The position numbers were made by a program, and so were the translations under genes. This document shows, piece by piece, positions 42,958 to 52,052 of a stretch of 64,000 nt of DNA. The notes beneath the pieces are model-generated. The model ran no database searches. It was not told where the DNA came from and saw nothing but the letters and a program-made list of their open reading frames with translations. How positions within the stretch are numbered: the first letter of the stretch is position 1; each line of letters opens with the position of its first letter. The stretch is taken from assembly GCF_000330725.2 (NCBI RefSeq), contig NZ_AMZY02000019.1, positions 1 to 64,000 of the forward strand, read 5' to 3'. This DNA comes from Mariniradius saccharolyticus AK6 (GTDB taxonomy: Bacteria; Bacteroidota; Bacteroidia; Cytophagales; Cyclobacteriaceae).

Positions 42958-44403
42958 TTACCCAACTGATCCTTCCAAAGTCAACGCCAGCAGCTTTTGT
43001 GCTTCCACAGCAAATTCCATTGGAAGCTGATTGAGCACTTCTTTCGCATATCCATTTACGATCAAGGCCACAGCATCTTCTGTGCTGATACCCCTTTGGT
43101 TACAGTAAAAGATTTGATCCTCACCGATTTTGGAGGTGGTTGCTTCGTGTTCCACCTTGGCGGTTGGATTCTGGATATCGATGTACGGGAAGGTATGTGC
43201 ACCGCAGCGGTCACCCATGAGGAGTGAATCACATTGGGAGAAGTTGCGGGCGTTTGCAGCACGCTTCATTACTTGCACTTGACCTCGATATGAGTTTTGC
43301 GATTTACCTGCAGAAATCCCTTTTGAAACAATACGGCTGCGGGTGTTTTTTCCGATATGGATCATTTTGGTGCCGGTATCCGCCTGCTGATAGTTGTTTG
43401 TGACAGCCACGGAGTAGAATTCGCCAACCGAGTAATCACCTTTTAATATACAGGAAGGATATTTCCATGTTACCGCAGAACCCGTTTCAACTTGGGTCCA
43501 TGATATCTTGGAATGATCTCCTGCGCAGATGCCTCTCTTTGTCACAAAGTTGTAGATACCGCCTTTTCCTTCTTTGTCTCCAGGGTACCAGTTTTGGACC
43601 GTAGAGTACTTCACTTCGGCGTGGCTGGCCGCATAGATTTCGACAACCGCTGCATGCAGCTGGTTTTCATCCCTTTGCGGAGCAGTACACCCTTCAAGGT
43701 AGGATACATATGAACTTTCGTCGGCAATGATCAGCGTCCTTTCGAACTGCCCTGTATTTGCCGCGTTGATTCTGAAATAGGTAGAGAGCTCCATGGGGCA
43801 TCTTACTCCCTTTGGAATATAGCAGAATGAACCGTCAGAAAATACTGCTGAATTCAGGGCTGCATAATAATTATCAGTCATCGGAACGACAGAGCCCAAG
43901 TATTTTTTGATCAAATCAGGATGCTCATGCACAGCCTCACTGAATGAACAGAAAATGATTCCGAGTTTGGAAAGTGTTTCTTTAAATGTAGTACCAACAG
44001 ACACAGAGTCAAGAACCGCATCAACGGCAATTCCCTGCAAACGTTTTTGTTCATTCAGGTTGATGCCGAGCCTTTCGTAAATTTGAAGCAGTTCCGGGTC
44101 AACTTCATCCAAGCTCTTGGGTTTTTTGGTCTGTTTTGGCGCTGAATAATATTTCAATGCCTGGAAATCCACTTTGGGATAATGCACATTGGCCCACTCT
44201 GGCTCGGTCATGGTCAACCAGGTTCTAAATGCTTTCAACCTCCATTCTAAAAGCCATTCTGGTTCTTCCTTCTTGGCGGAAATCCAGCGAATGATATCTT
44301 CGTTTAGGCCAACGGGCGCTTCGTCTGTCTCCAGGTTTACCGACCAGCCATGCTCATACTCCTTAGAGGTCAATTCTTCTAAAATCTGATTGTCTTTGCT
44401 CAT
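42958..44403 (-). CDS. sufB: Fe-S scaffold protein SufB
   Basis: The 481-residue main scaffold subunit is where the Fe-S cluster is built. Family segments are [79 protein letters not shown] and [20 protein letters not shown]. First gene of the suf operon sufBCDSE-DUF59-brx. No SufR or IscR-like repressor gene precedes it; the next gene upstream is an Lrp/AsnC regulator behind a terminator. Confidence 0.97.
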   Translation of the reverse strand: MSKDNQILEELTSKEYEHGWSVNLETDEAPVGLNEDIIRWISAKKEEPEWLLEWRLKAFRTWLTMTEPEWANVHYPKVDFQALKYYSAPKQTKKPKSLDEVDPELLQIYERLGINLNEQKRLQGIAVDAVLDSVSVGTTFKETLSKLGIIFCSFSEAVHEHPDLIKKYLGSVVPMTDNYYAALNSAVFSDGSFCYIPKGVRCPMELSTYFRINAANTGQFERTLIIADESSYVSYLEGCTAPQRDENQLHAAVVEIYAASHAEVKYSTVQNWYPGDKEGKGGIYNFVTKRGICAGDHSKISWTQVETGSAVTWKYPSCILKGDYSVGEFYSVAVTNNYQQADTGTKMIHIGKNTRSRIVSKGISAGKSQNSYRGQVQVMKRAANARNFSQCDSLLMGDRCGAHTFPYIDIQNPTAKVEHEATTSKIGEDQIFYCNQRGISTEDAVALIVNGYAKEVLNQLPMEFAVEAQKLLALTLEGSVG

Positions 44404-44540
44404 GAAGAGAGTTATTTAGACTAATTACATTTTGTGAGGCGAAGATAAAACATTTAAGCTTAAAATATTGTTCGAGACCCTTCCAAAATTCCATTAAAAA
44501 TCGATTGGATAGATCGTAAAATACTGTAATACAGGTAATT

Positions 44541-44580
44541 AAAAAAAAATAAAACCAAGGTTGTATTCCTTGGTTTTCTT
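44541..44580 (-). terminator. terminator of the AsnC-family gene
   Basis: AAAACCAAGG (44551-44560) and CCTTGGTTTT (44568-44577) form a 10-base-pair stem. On the minus strand it runs into ATTTTTTTTT. It separates the regulator gene from the suf operon. Confidence 0.85.
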
Positions 44581-44690
44581 AAATTAGTGTAAAAATCATA
44601 TGGGTAAAATCCAAATAATTATATATTTAGATTTAATCTAAATAATTGAATTTACTTGCTTTGTTCGTAATTTTGGGTGACGGACATCAT

Positions 44691-45158
44691 CTATTTGTCA
44701 AAAAACTGGATGGGGCGGTTGATGCTTTCCTCCAAGACAATCAAAGTTTCTGTTCGATCGATACCATCGACTTTTTGAATGTTGTCGAGTACTGTACGGA
44801 GGTGGTTGGTGTCTTTGCAAATTATCTTCGCAAAAATGCTGTAATTTCCAGTCGTATAATAGGCGTTGATGACTTCAGGAATTTGTTTCAGCCGGTCGAT
44901 TACCGCGTCGTACAGCGAGCTTTTTTCAAGGTATATCCCCAGAAACGCCGAAATGTCATAACCGAGTTTTGAGAAGTCTATATTGAGTGTCGCACTCTTT
45001 ACGATGCCCATGTCCTCCAGTTTACGCATCCTGACGTGGACAGTACCGGAGGATACATATACTTTTTTGGCTATTTCGGTGTAGGGTGTTTTCGCATCGT
45101 CATTGAGCAAAGAGATAATCTTCAAATCTACATTGTCAATATCTAAAATTTTGTCCAT
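44691..45158 (-). CDS. Lrp/AsnC-family transcriptional regulator
   Basis: The 155-residue regulator has an N-terminal helix-turn-helix (residues 6-60; DNVDLKIISLLNDDAKTPYT, VSSGTVHVRMRKLEDMG) and a C-terminal RAM/ligand-binding domain (residues 68-150; ISAFLGIYLEKSSLYDAVID, YYTTGNYSIFAKIICKD). Such proteins form octamers and sense amino acids. The intergenic region upstream holds TTGACC/GGTCAA-type repeats, which may be its own operator; the divergent TonB-C-like gene may be a target. Confidence 0.93.
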   Translation of the reverse strand: MDKILDIDNVDLKIISLLNDDAKTPYTEIAKKVYVSSGTVHVRMRKLEDMGIVKSATLNIDFSKLGYDISAFLGIYLEKSSLYDAVIDRLKQIPEVINAYYTTGNYSIFAKIICKDTNHLRTVLDNIQKVDGIDRTETLIVLEESINRPIQFFDK

Positions 45159-45197
45159 TTTTTTTGGGTTAAATTGAATCTATGTTAATCATCTTGC

Positions 45198-45329
45198 GGT
45201 CAAATTATGAAATAGTCAAAAAATAGCAAAATAAATTTTTCAATTTGTAAAATTGACCAAAATGAAGTTACTTTGGCGTTGGTCAATTGTTAAGATATTT
45301 TATTTGGCAAATAGGTAGATTGATCAAAT
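45198..45329. promoter_or_regulatory. candidate Lrp/AsnC operator array
   Basis: AATTGACCAA (45251-45260) and TTGGTCAATT (45279-45288) form a perfect 10-base inverted repeat with an 18-base spacer. GGTCAAATT (45198-45206) and the palindrome TTGATCAA (45320-45327) add two related sites. The array lies 40-170 bases upstream of the regulator gene, as expected for autoregulation. Confidence 0.5.
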
Positions 45330-45426
45330 ATACATTTGAAAAAGGGGTAAATACCTGATTTCGAAGGTGCTTTCGAATGAAACTTTTAATCTCTAAAGTT
45401 ATATTTGGGTTTATATTCTGAAAAGG

Positions 45427-45451
45427 GTCTTGCTAATGGCAAGACTTTTTT
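45427..45451 (+). terminator. orphan terminator or attenuator
   Basis: GTCTTGC, a 5-base loop, GCAAGAC and TTTTTT form a textbook plus-strand terminator. No gene precedes it on that strand. It could end a small RNA begun at the TATATTTG box at 45400 or act in the leader of the next gene. An alternative pairing of GGCAA (45438-45442) with TTGCC (45452-45456) is possible. Confidence 0.55.
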
Positions 45452-45483
45452 ATTGCCTTTTTTAAAATTTCAAATGCAAAAAT

Positions 45484-45515
45484 TTGCATGTAAAAATATT
45501 TTATATGTATATTTG
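45484..45515 (+). promoter_or_regulatory. promoter of the TonB-C-like gene
   Basis: TTG (45484-45486), 21 bases and TATATTTG (45508-45515) match the Bacteroidota consensus fully. The ATG follows at 45537, leaving a leader of about 15 bases. Confidence 0.65.
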
Positions 45516-45536
45516 AGCATCAAAACAAATCACCCT

Positions 45537-46049
45537 ATGAAAAGCTACTCTTTCATCCTCATCTTGGTCTTCGGCTCAAACCTCGCATTTCACACTGCTT
45601 TTGCAAATTCAGCAGAAAAGGAAATAATATCTGAGAAAGGTTCAAAAACAGCAACGGTAAGTGAGAATCCAGCTATGATCACATTGAAGCCCTTTGTTGC
45701 TGAAGAAACGGCTTCTACGGAAAGTTCTGCCTATTTTTCTGATTACGCACAAGCGCACGATACGACATTCGCTCCTTGGGCATTTACTGAGGAAGCGGTT
45801 GAGATTCTCGATCATTATGTTCCTTTTATTTTCAGGACGAAGAAAAGTGCTTCAATAGAGGAGTTGAAGGTAGTCTTGAGTATCAACGAATTTGGTAAAT
45901 TGACAGGATTCAGGATTTTGAACGAAGGTGCAGACAAAGGTCTCAAGGAGAGAATGGGCCATGTTTTGAGAAAGCTACCTGCCGCAGTTCCTGTTCCCGG
46001 TTTTCAGACATACGAGCCGATGGAGTTTCAATTGGTAATGGCATATTAA
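45537..46049 (+). CDS. small exported protein with TonB-C-like end
   Basis: The start is set at the ATG at 45537 (MKSYSFILILVFGSNLAFHT, 170 residues) because it gives a signal peptide and follows a strong promoter; the frame stays open back to 45405. The C-terminal 75 residues (EELKVVLSINEFGKLTGFRI, then a helix and YEPMEFQLVMAY) resemble the TonB C-terminal fold, but there is no membrane anchor or proline-rich linker. It may be a secreted TonB-domain-like protein. A strong terminator follows. Confidence 0.55.
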   Translation: MKSYSFILILVFGSNLAFHTAFANSAEKEIISEKGSKTATVSENPAMITLKPFVAEETASTESSAYFSDYAQAHDTTFAPWAFTEEAVEILDHYVPFIFRTKKSASIEELKVVLSINEFGKLTGFRILNEGADKGLKERMGHVLRKLPAAVPVPGFQTYEPMEFQLVMAY

Positions 46050-46072
46050 GGTTTAGATTTTGTGTTGTTTTA

Positions 46073-46105
46073 ATCCCTTTTGCTCTCGCAAGAGGGATTT
46101 TTTTT
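46073..46105 (+). terminator. terminator after the TonB-C-like gene
   Basis: ATCCCTTTTGC (46073-46083) and GCAAGAGGGAT (46088-46098) form an 11-base-pair stem with a TCTC loop and one G-T pair, then seven T. Confidence 0.9.
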
Positions 46106-46167
46106 GATCGGTTAGGAAGGTTTGGATAAGGGAGCATATTTTTATTCCGACCAAAAAAATCAACATC

Positions 46168-48090
46168 ATGAGAAAAATATGCCTCTTTGCTTTATCGATT
46201 TTCTGTTTGATCGATATGGCGGCCTTTGCCCAAATGCAAAGCCTAGTTCCTGAAAAGGTATGGCCAGAACACGATAAGAAATCCAAACATTACACGATAT
46301 CCGGTGAGCGCCACGGTCAATCCTTCTACAAAAAGCAAACCTTTCCGGAGGTACAGTATGAGCCAGCTGAGACATTGACTTTTGATATCTACCATACGCC
46401 GGATGTCATGTACCATTGGTACAAGGTGTGGGCGGAGAAATATCCGGAAATCACCGAGCTCTATGAGGTTGCCAAATCGTACGAGGGCAGGCCGATTCTG
46501 CAGATGACGATCACCAACAAGAAAACCGGGAAGCATACCGATAAGCCGGCAGCATATTTTGAAGGAGGGCGCCACGGTGGGGAGGTTACGAGTAGTGAAT
46601 CCGTGTTGTGGCTGACAAAACATCTTTTGGAAAATTATGGCAAGGATCCAAAAATTACCCAACTGATTGATACAAAGACGATCTATGTCCGTCCGCAAAA
46701 CAATCCGGACGGCACGAATATGTACCTATTCTCAGAACAGAGAAACAGAAGTACTGTCCGACCGCATGATACGGACCGGGACGGTTTATTGGACGAAGAC
46801 CCCGAGGAGGATTTGGATGGAGATGGCGTGATATACCAAATCCGCCAATTGGCAGTTACGGCGGAAGACAAAGAAAAGGCCAACTATATTATTGATCCAA
46901 AAGATCCACAAGGACGCCTGATGAAGCGGGTTTTTAACGGAAAGGGCGATTACATCCTACATACCGAGGGAATCGACAACGATGGCGATGGAAAATTCAA
47001 TGAAGACGGGATTGGAGGCTTGGATTTGCATAGAAACTACCCAGAAAACTGGCGTCCGGACACAGGCGGAGACGCCACGGGTCGCGGTTATACCCAATTC
47101 GGTGCTGGTGAATATCCACTCAGCGAGATTGAAACGCGATCCACTTTCCTTTGGCTGATTTCCCATCCGAATATTTCTGTTGTCAATTCTTTGGATACCA
47201 GGGTTCCCATGCACCTTAGGCCGCCTTCGACTTCTTCGAGTGCTGAGTCCATGTTTCCAAAGGACCGTTCTATCTATGAATATTATGACAAATTGGGCAT
47301 GAGCATCACGGGCTATCCTTGGGCAGGAGATGTTTATGAGACTTATAGCACCCGTGGCAAGATAAACCGACTAACCGGTGATCCATTGAAGCCAAATCCG
47401 CTGTTCGGCCATGGACCTGATTTTGGATACTTCTACTATGGCGCGGTTTGGTATGGCGATGAGCTTTGGAACAACGGCGCTATGAAGGATTACGACGGTG
47501 ACGGTGAAAGGGATGACTATGATGCACTCCGTTGGGATGACGAAGAAAACGGGTCAAAAGGATTCAAGAAATGGACAAAGTTCAACCATCCACAGTTGGG
47601 CGAAGTGGAGATCGGTGGATTTCACCCCAAGTTTTTTGGTCAAAATGGGCCGCCTTGGAACTTGGAAACTTGGATCAGCAAGCAATCGCTGTTCAACCTC
47701 GCGATGGCAATGGACCTGCCTCAGATCGAAATCAAGGACGTAAAAGTGGATAAGGTAAAAGGAAACTATGAAGTTACAGTCTCTTGGACAAATTCAGGAA
47801 AGCTTCCAGTCGCATTGGATCAGGCAAAAAGGGTCAAGATTATTCAAGAAGACCGCTTGACCTTGGAATTTGACAAGGAGTTGACAAAGGGGTACGAGGA
47901 CGCAAAAGTCCAAATAGTTACCCCAGAATTGTATGACAAAACCATTTACGCAGGGTATACCGAAGCGGGAGAAACCAAGTCGGCGAAGTTTGTCGTGAAG
48001 ATCAATCAATCAGAACCTGTCAAGGCTAAAGTGAGATTGATGTCCACAAGAGGTGGCTACGTAGAAAGGGAGATTACTTTGGGGAATTAA
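46168..48090 (+). CDS. exported M14 zinc carboxypeptidase with calcium-type loops
   Basis: The 640-residue protein has a signal peptide (residues 1-22). The zinc site has His136 and Glu139 in EGGRHGGEVTSSES and His349 in VPMHLRPP; the substrate arginine lies in LDLHRNYPENW (Arg289). Into the catalytic domain are set several DxDxDG-type loops: DTDRDGLLDE (201), DLDGDGVIYQ (215), DNDGDGKFNED (270) and DYDGDGERDD further on. These look like calcium-binding loops of EF-hand or thrombospondin-3 type. The last 90 residues form a beta-sandwich-like domain (GNYEVTVSWTNSGKLPVALD). It probably degrades peptides outside the cytoplasm. Confidence 0.9.
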   Translation: MRKICLFALSIFCLIDMAAFAQMQSLVPEKVWPEHDKKSKHYTISGERHGQSFYKKQTFPEVQYEPAETLTFDIYHTPDVMYHWYKVWAEKYPEITELYEVAKSYEGRPILQMTITNKKTGKHTDKPAAYFEGGRHGGEVTSSESVLWLTKHLLENYGKDPKITQLIDTKTIYVRPQNNPDGTNMYLFSEQRNRSTVRPHDTDRDGLLDEDPEEDLDGDGVIYQIRQLAVTAEDKEKANYIIDPKDPQGRLMKRVFNGKGDYILHTEGIDNDGDGKFNEDGIGGLDLHRNYPENWRPDTGGDATGRGYTQFGAGEYPLSEIETRSTFLWLISHPNISVVNSLDTRVPMHLRPPSTSSSAESMFPKDRSIYEYYDKLGMSITGYPWAGDVYETYSTRGKINRLTGDPLKPNPLFGHGPDFGYFYYGAVWYGDELWNNGAMKDYDGDGERDDYDALRWDDEENGSKGFKKWTKFNHPQLGEVEIGGFHPKFFGQNGPPWNLETWISKQSLFNLAMAMDLPQIEIKDVKVDKVKGNYEVTVSWTNSGKLPVALDQAKRVKIIQEDRLTLEFDKELTKGYEDAKVQIVTPELYDKTIYAGYTEAGETKSAKFVVKINQSEPVKAKVRLMSTRGGYVEREITLGN

Positions 48091-48111
48091 ATTCCAAAAT
48101 ATCATTACAAT

Positions 48112-48168
48112 TCACCGGAGTCTTTTACGTCTTGTCATTTGACGCGCAAAAGGCTCCGGTGATTTTTT
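48112..48168 (+). terminator. terminator after the M14 peptidase gene
   Basis: TCACCGGAG (from 48112) pairs with CTCCGGTGA (to 48162), with further inner pairing of CTTTT and AAAAGG, followed by seven T. It separates the two peptidase genes. Confidence 0.85.
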
Positions 48169-48253
48169 TAGATAATGTTCCTTCCATTGAAATAATATTT
48201 GGTCAGGGCCTTCCTGACCTTTTCTATTTTCAAAGCTTGAAAATCCTTTTAAG

Positions 48254-51085
48254 ATGATGAAAAATATTCGCTTCCAATGTGTGCTTGCTCTTTGGATGAT
48301 TTCGCTTCTGCCAGCTTTGGCACAGGAGAAAAGATCGTTGACACACGCTGATTATGACCGATGGGAGACCATATCCTCTGACCGAATGACCAAAGATGGC
48401 AAATGGATTGGCTATGAAGTCAACCCGCAGGATGGTGATGGAAGATTGGAAATCGTGGCGACTGCCAACTCCCAAAACAGGATTGTGATTCCCAGGGCCA
48501 ACAGATTTGGGTTTTCCCACAACGGACAGTATGCCGTCGGAAGGATTGTTGCCCAAAAAGATTCCGTCAGATACCTCAAATTGAAAAAAACAAAGCCAGA
48601 TGATATGCCCAAGGACAGCCTATTTGTCCTTGATTTGGCGAGTGGGGCAATGGAAAAATTTGGCCGTGTAAAATCCTTTTCGATGCCGGTAAAGGAAGGC
48701 AATTGGCTAGCGATCCAGTTTGAAAAAGAATTGCCTGAAAAACCCAAAAAGAAAGATCCAGCCGATACCACGCAAATCAATAACGTGAAGGAGAAGCCGA
48801 AAAAAACGGACGGAACAAAGCTTTTGGTCAAAAGCTTGGGTCAGGCGACAAGCTATGAGTTTGCAAGGGTTAAGTCCTTTGGATTCAATGAAACGGGCAC
48901 TTTTCTGTATTATACTTTGGCTGAAGAAGACACCTTGAAAAACACGGGATTGTTTATTTTGGATCTCAGTACGGGAATCTCCAAGCCAATTGATGAGCGG
49001 AAAACGGAGTACCTCGGAGTTGCTTTTTCTCCTAAAGACAAATACGTTTCCTTCCTGACTACAGAAGATTCTGCTAAGGCCAAAAAGCCCTATTATGACC
49101 TCTACTTGTATGAAATCGCCAAGGAAAACAATCAAAAAATCGCCGGGAAATCGACCCCCGGGGTAAATGGCATGGTGAGTAAAAATGGAAATCTTTCGTT
49201 TTCCGAGGATGAGACAAAGCTTTTCTTCGGCACTGCACCGGATTATGTAAGCTTTGCCTACGAAGACGACACGACTATTTTGGAAGAAGAAAGGGTAAAA
49301 CTGGACATTTGGGGCTGGCAGGATGACGAAATCCAACCCATGCAACTCAAAAACCGTAGCCGGACGCAAAACAAGTCGTATTTGGCAGCCTATCAGATAA
49401 AAAGCAAAAAAGTGGTACCCTTGGCCGATGAGTCGGTTGCCGATGTCTCACTGGACCGAAAATCAAAGTTTGACTACGCATTGGGATTTGACAGTAGGCC
49501 ATACAGAAGAAATTACAGTTGGGATATCCAAGTTGGCCGCGACCTATATCTCATCGATTTGGCGACGGGAGCCAAAACATTGGTGAAGAAAGATGTTCCA
49601 GGGTCGCCGCAACTTTCCCCGGCTGGGAAATATATCTATTGGTACGATAGCCGAGATTCCGCTTGGGTGTCCTATGAAATCAAAAAAGGAGCTTTTGCCA
49701 ATCTGACCAAATCAATTCCAAGCGCATTTTATGACGAGTTACATGATTCGCCCTCATTGCCATCCTCTTATGGGGCCGCAGGATGGTTGAAGGACGATGC
49801 TGGATTTCTGGTTTACGACCGATTTGATATTTGGAAAATTGACCCGACCGGGAAAAAGCAGCCTGTCAATATCACCCAATCCCAAGGAAAAGGAACGGGC
49901 GTGATCTTCAGAAGGGAAAGATTGGATTTGTTGGAAGAAGGGATCGACCCAGCCAAGCCTTTGATATTGGAGGCCTTCGACGAAAAGACGAAGAAGAGCG
50001 GGTTTTTTATTGGTGATTTCGAAGGAAAGACCGCACCACAGGAGGTAATCTTCACAGACCACCGTTACCTAGGACTGCAAAAGGCTGAAAATGCAGATGT
50101 TTTATCGGTCCGTCGCTCTACCTACTTGGAGTTTCCTGACGTGTATGTCACGGACATTTTCATGAAAAATTTCACGAAAATTTCATCTGCCAATCCACAA
50201 CAGGCACAAGTGAAATGGGGTTCGGTAGAATTGGTCGAGTACCTGGCCAACGACGGCACACCACTCCAAGGGTTACTTTTCAAGCCCGAGAATTTCGACG
50301 CCGCCAAAAAGTACCCGATGTTGGTTTATTTCTATGAGCGGAACTCTGACGGACTCCATTCCTACCGTGCGCCTGCGCCCAGCGCGTCCACGATCAATAT
50401 CCCTTATTTTGTCAGCAACGGGTATTTGGTGTTTGTTCCAGATATCAAATACGATCTCGGGCTTCCAGGACCTTCTGCCTACAATTGCATCATTCCTGGA
50501 GTACAGTCTTTGGTGGCTAGGGGCTTTGTAGATGCTTCCAATATGGCGATCCAGGGCCAAAGTTGGGGAGGCTACCAAGTCGCCTACCTCATCACCCAAA
50601 CGAACATGTTCAAGGCAGCGGGTGCGGGCGCGCCGGTGGTCAACATGACTTCTGCTTACGGAGGTATCCGTTGGGGTACTGGGATGAGCCGCATGTTCCA
50701 ATACGAACAAACTCAGTCGAGAATAGGAGGCACCCTATGGGAAAAACCGCTCTACTACCTCGAAAACTCGCCTTTGTTCTTTATGGATCGTGTAAACACC
50801 CCTGTTCTCATCATGCACAACGACGAAGATGGGGCAGTGCCATGGTATCAAGGAATCGAGATGTTTATGGCACTCAAGCGTCTCAATAAGCCAGCTTGGC
50901 TACTCCAATACAATGGAGAAGATCACAATTTGGTCCAGAGAAAAAACCGCAAGGATTTGTCTATCCGGCTTGCACAATTTTTTGACCACTACCTGAAAGG
51001 TGCTCCTGCGCCGCTTTGGATGACAGAGGGGTTGCCAGCGGTGGAAAAAGGAAGGACATTGAAATATGAACTTTCAGATCGATAA
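48254..51085 (+). CDS. exported S9-family (prolyl oligopeptidase-like) peptidase
   Basis: The 943-residue protein has a signal peptide (ending PALAQ), a long beta-propeller region (about residues 40-640) and a C-terminal alpha/beta-hydrolase domain. The catalytic triad is Ser770 in IQGQSWGGYQVA, Asp859 in MHNDEDGAVPW and His891 in NGEDHNLVQ. The total length is greater than most S9 enzymes (about 650-750) because the propeller part is long. Likely a periplasmic or surface dipeptidyl or acylaminoacyl peptidase. With the M14 gene upstream it suggests protein or peptide scavenging. Confidence 0.92.
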   Translation: MMKNIRFQCVLALWMISLLPALAQEKRSLTHADYDRWETISSDRMTKDGKWIGYEVNPQDGDGRLEIVATANSQNRIVIPRANRFGFSHNGQYAVGRIVAQKDSVRYLKLKKTKPDDMPKDSLFVLDLASGAMEKFGRVKSFSMPVKEGNWLAIQFEKELPEKPKKKDPADTTQINNVKEKPKKTDGTKLLVKSLGQATSYEFARVKSFGFNETGTFLYYTLAEEDTLKNTGLFILDLSTGISKPIDERKTEYLGVAFSPKDKYVSFLTTEDSAKAKKPYYDLYLYEIAKENNQKIAGKSTPGVNGMVSKNGNLSFSEDETKLFFGTAPDYVSFAYEDDTTILEEERVKLDIWGWQDDEIQPMQLKNRSRTQNKSYLAAYQIKSKKVVPLADESVADVSLDRKSKFDYALGFDSRPYRRNYSWDIQVGRDLYLIDLATGAKTLVKKDVPGSPQLSPAGKYIYWYDSRDSAWVSYEIKKGAFANLTKSIPSAFYDELHDSPSLPSSYGAAGWLKDDAGFLVYDRFDIWKIDPTGKKQPVNITQSQGKGTGVIFRRERLDLLEEGIDPAKPLILEAFDEKTKKSGFFIGDFEGKTAPQEVIFTDHRYLGLQKAENADVLSVRRSTYLEFPDVYVTDIFMKNFTKISSANPQQAQVKWGSVELVEYLANDGTPLQGLLFKPENFDAAKKYPMLVYFYERNSDGLHSYRAPAPSASTINIPYFVSNGYLVFVPDIKYDLGLPGPSAYNCIIPGVQSLVARGFVDASNMAIQGQSWGGYQVAYLITQTNMFKAAGAGAPVVNMTSAYGGIRWGTGMSRMFQYEQTQSRIGGTLWEKPLYYLENSPLFFMDRVNTPVLIMHNDEDGAVPWYQGIEMFMALKRLNKPAWLLQYNGEDHNLVQRKNRKDLSIRLAQFFDHYLKGAPAPLWMTEGLPAVEKGRTLKYELSDR

Positions 51086-51130
51086 ACAAAGAAGCCCAGA
51101 TTCACCCGGGCTTCTTTGTTTTTCTTTTTT
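51086..51130. terminator. bidirectional terminator between S9 peptidase and barrel protein
   Basis: ACAAAGAAGCCC (51086-51097) and GGGCTTCTTTGT (51108-51119) form a perfect 12-base-pair stem, followed by TTTTCTTTTTT. It serves both convergent genes. Confidence 0.9.
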
Positions 51131-51135
51131 TAGAA

Positions 51136-51840
51136 TTATCTACCAATATAACGCTTTACCATAAACTGGAAATTTGCAAGCAGATCGGGCTTAAAAAGTT
51201 TGTTCTGCATTTCGTTCCCGTCGATGGTGGAGTTTGTTAGCATGTTTGCCTGAAACTCAAGGGCAAAATCCCATTCGTATTCCAAATTGGAGGAAATACC
51301 AAATCGAAAAGGAATGTATGGCATTGAGCTAGTCTGGTTGGAACGTTCGACCCTTCCGCTGACGAACACGCCGTCCTGGATTTGTCCATCCCGTAGCACC
51401 CGCTGTGCGCGTTCCGAAAATAGGTAGCCGAGACCAAGTCCCACATATAGGTTAACGGCTTCTCCAGCCCTGCCGGATTGGTTGGGATTAATGATAAATA
51501 GTGGTATTGCGTCCACTTGGTAGCTCATTCCCCTGAAGTAGTAGGCCTGTCCGTTGTCGCCCCATTCGATGAGGATTGGGGAATTTAGGGGACGGAACTC
51601 GCCACTTTCTATAACCTGTCCGCCAATTGAGGCCCGCAGGTCAAATCGGTCTGAAAGTTGTTTGGTGTAGGCAGCAGAAAAAGCTGGTTTCATCTTGAAT
51701 TTCAAGAATTTATATAAACCGGCATTGTCGCCGTAAATCATCCCCCAGCCATATCCGACGGATATATTGTCTCTAGATTGGGCTAAGCTGGAAAATGATA
51801 AAAGTAATGCTGCAAGCAGGGTGATTGTTGACTTTGGCAT
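51136..51840 (-). CDS. exported beta-barrel protein
   Basis: The start is taken at the ATG at 51840 (MPKSTITLLAALLLSFSSLA, 234 residues), which gives a proper signal peptide; the frame is open to 51894. The mature part alternates strands (NISVGYGWGMIYGDN, FDLRASIGGQVI, NLYVGLGLGYLFSERAQ, WDFALEFQANML) and ends FQFMVKRYIGR, an aromatic-rich last strand of an outer-membrane barrel. Function unknown. Confidence 0.65.
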   Translation of the reverse strand: MPKSTITLLAALLLSFSSLAQSRDNISVGYGWGMIYGDNAGLYKFLKFKMKPAFSAAYTKQLSDRFDLRASIGGQVIESGEFRPLNSPILIEWGDNGQAYYFRGMSYQVDAIPLFIINPNQSGRAGEAVNLYVGLGLGYLFSERAQRVLRDGQIQDGVFVSGRVERSNQTSSMPYIPFRFGISSNLEYEWDFALEFQANMLTNSTIDGNEMQNKLFKPDLLANFQFMVKRYIGR

Positions 51841-52052
51841 ACTTAACCATTTAATATCGGGACGAATATACATGTTTTGTAAAGTATTATCCAAGTGATT
51901 GATTTTTATGGAATTGTCCTCAATGGCTTATCAGTGGTAAAAAACGTACCTTTTTTGTTTTCCGCCAACCTTTAAATAGTCATCAAAAGCGTTTTTTCCT
52001 GCAACCAAAAAAAATCAGGTTGTTTGATTTCCTTGGTCGATTGCCATCGGTA

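Larger units (their letters stand above)
45159..45536. other. divergent regulatory region, 378 bases
   Basis: An AT-rich stretch between the Lrp/AsnC gene and the divergent TonB-C-like gene. It contains four TTGAYCAA-like sites (45198-45329), a strong plus-strand hairpin with a T tract (45427-45451) and a good promoter (45484-45515). A second TATATTTG box lies at 45400-45407. No open frame here is convincing. Confidence 0.6.

Noticed and set aside
44551-44577. Possible riboswitch upstream of the suf operon
   Set aside because: The hairpin is a simple stem with a T tract after the AsnC-family gene, best explained as its terminator.
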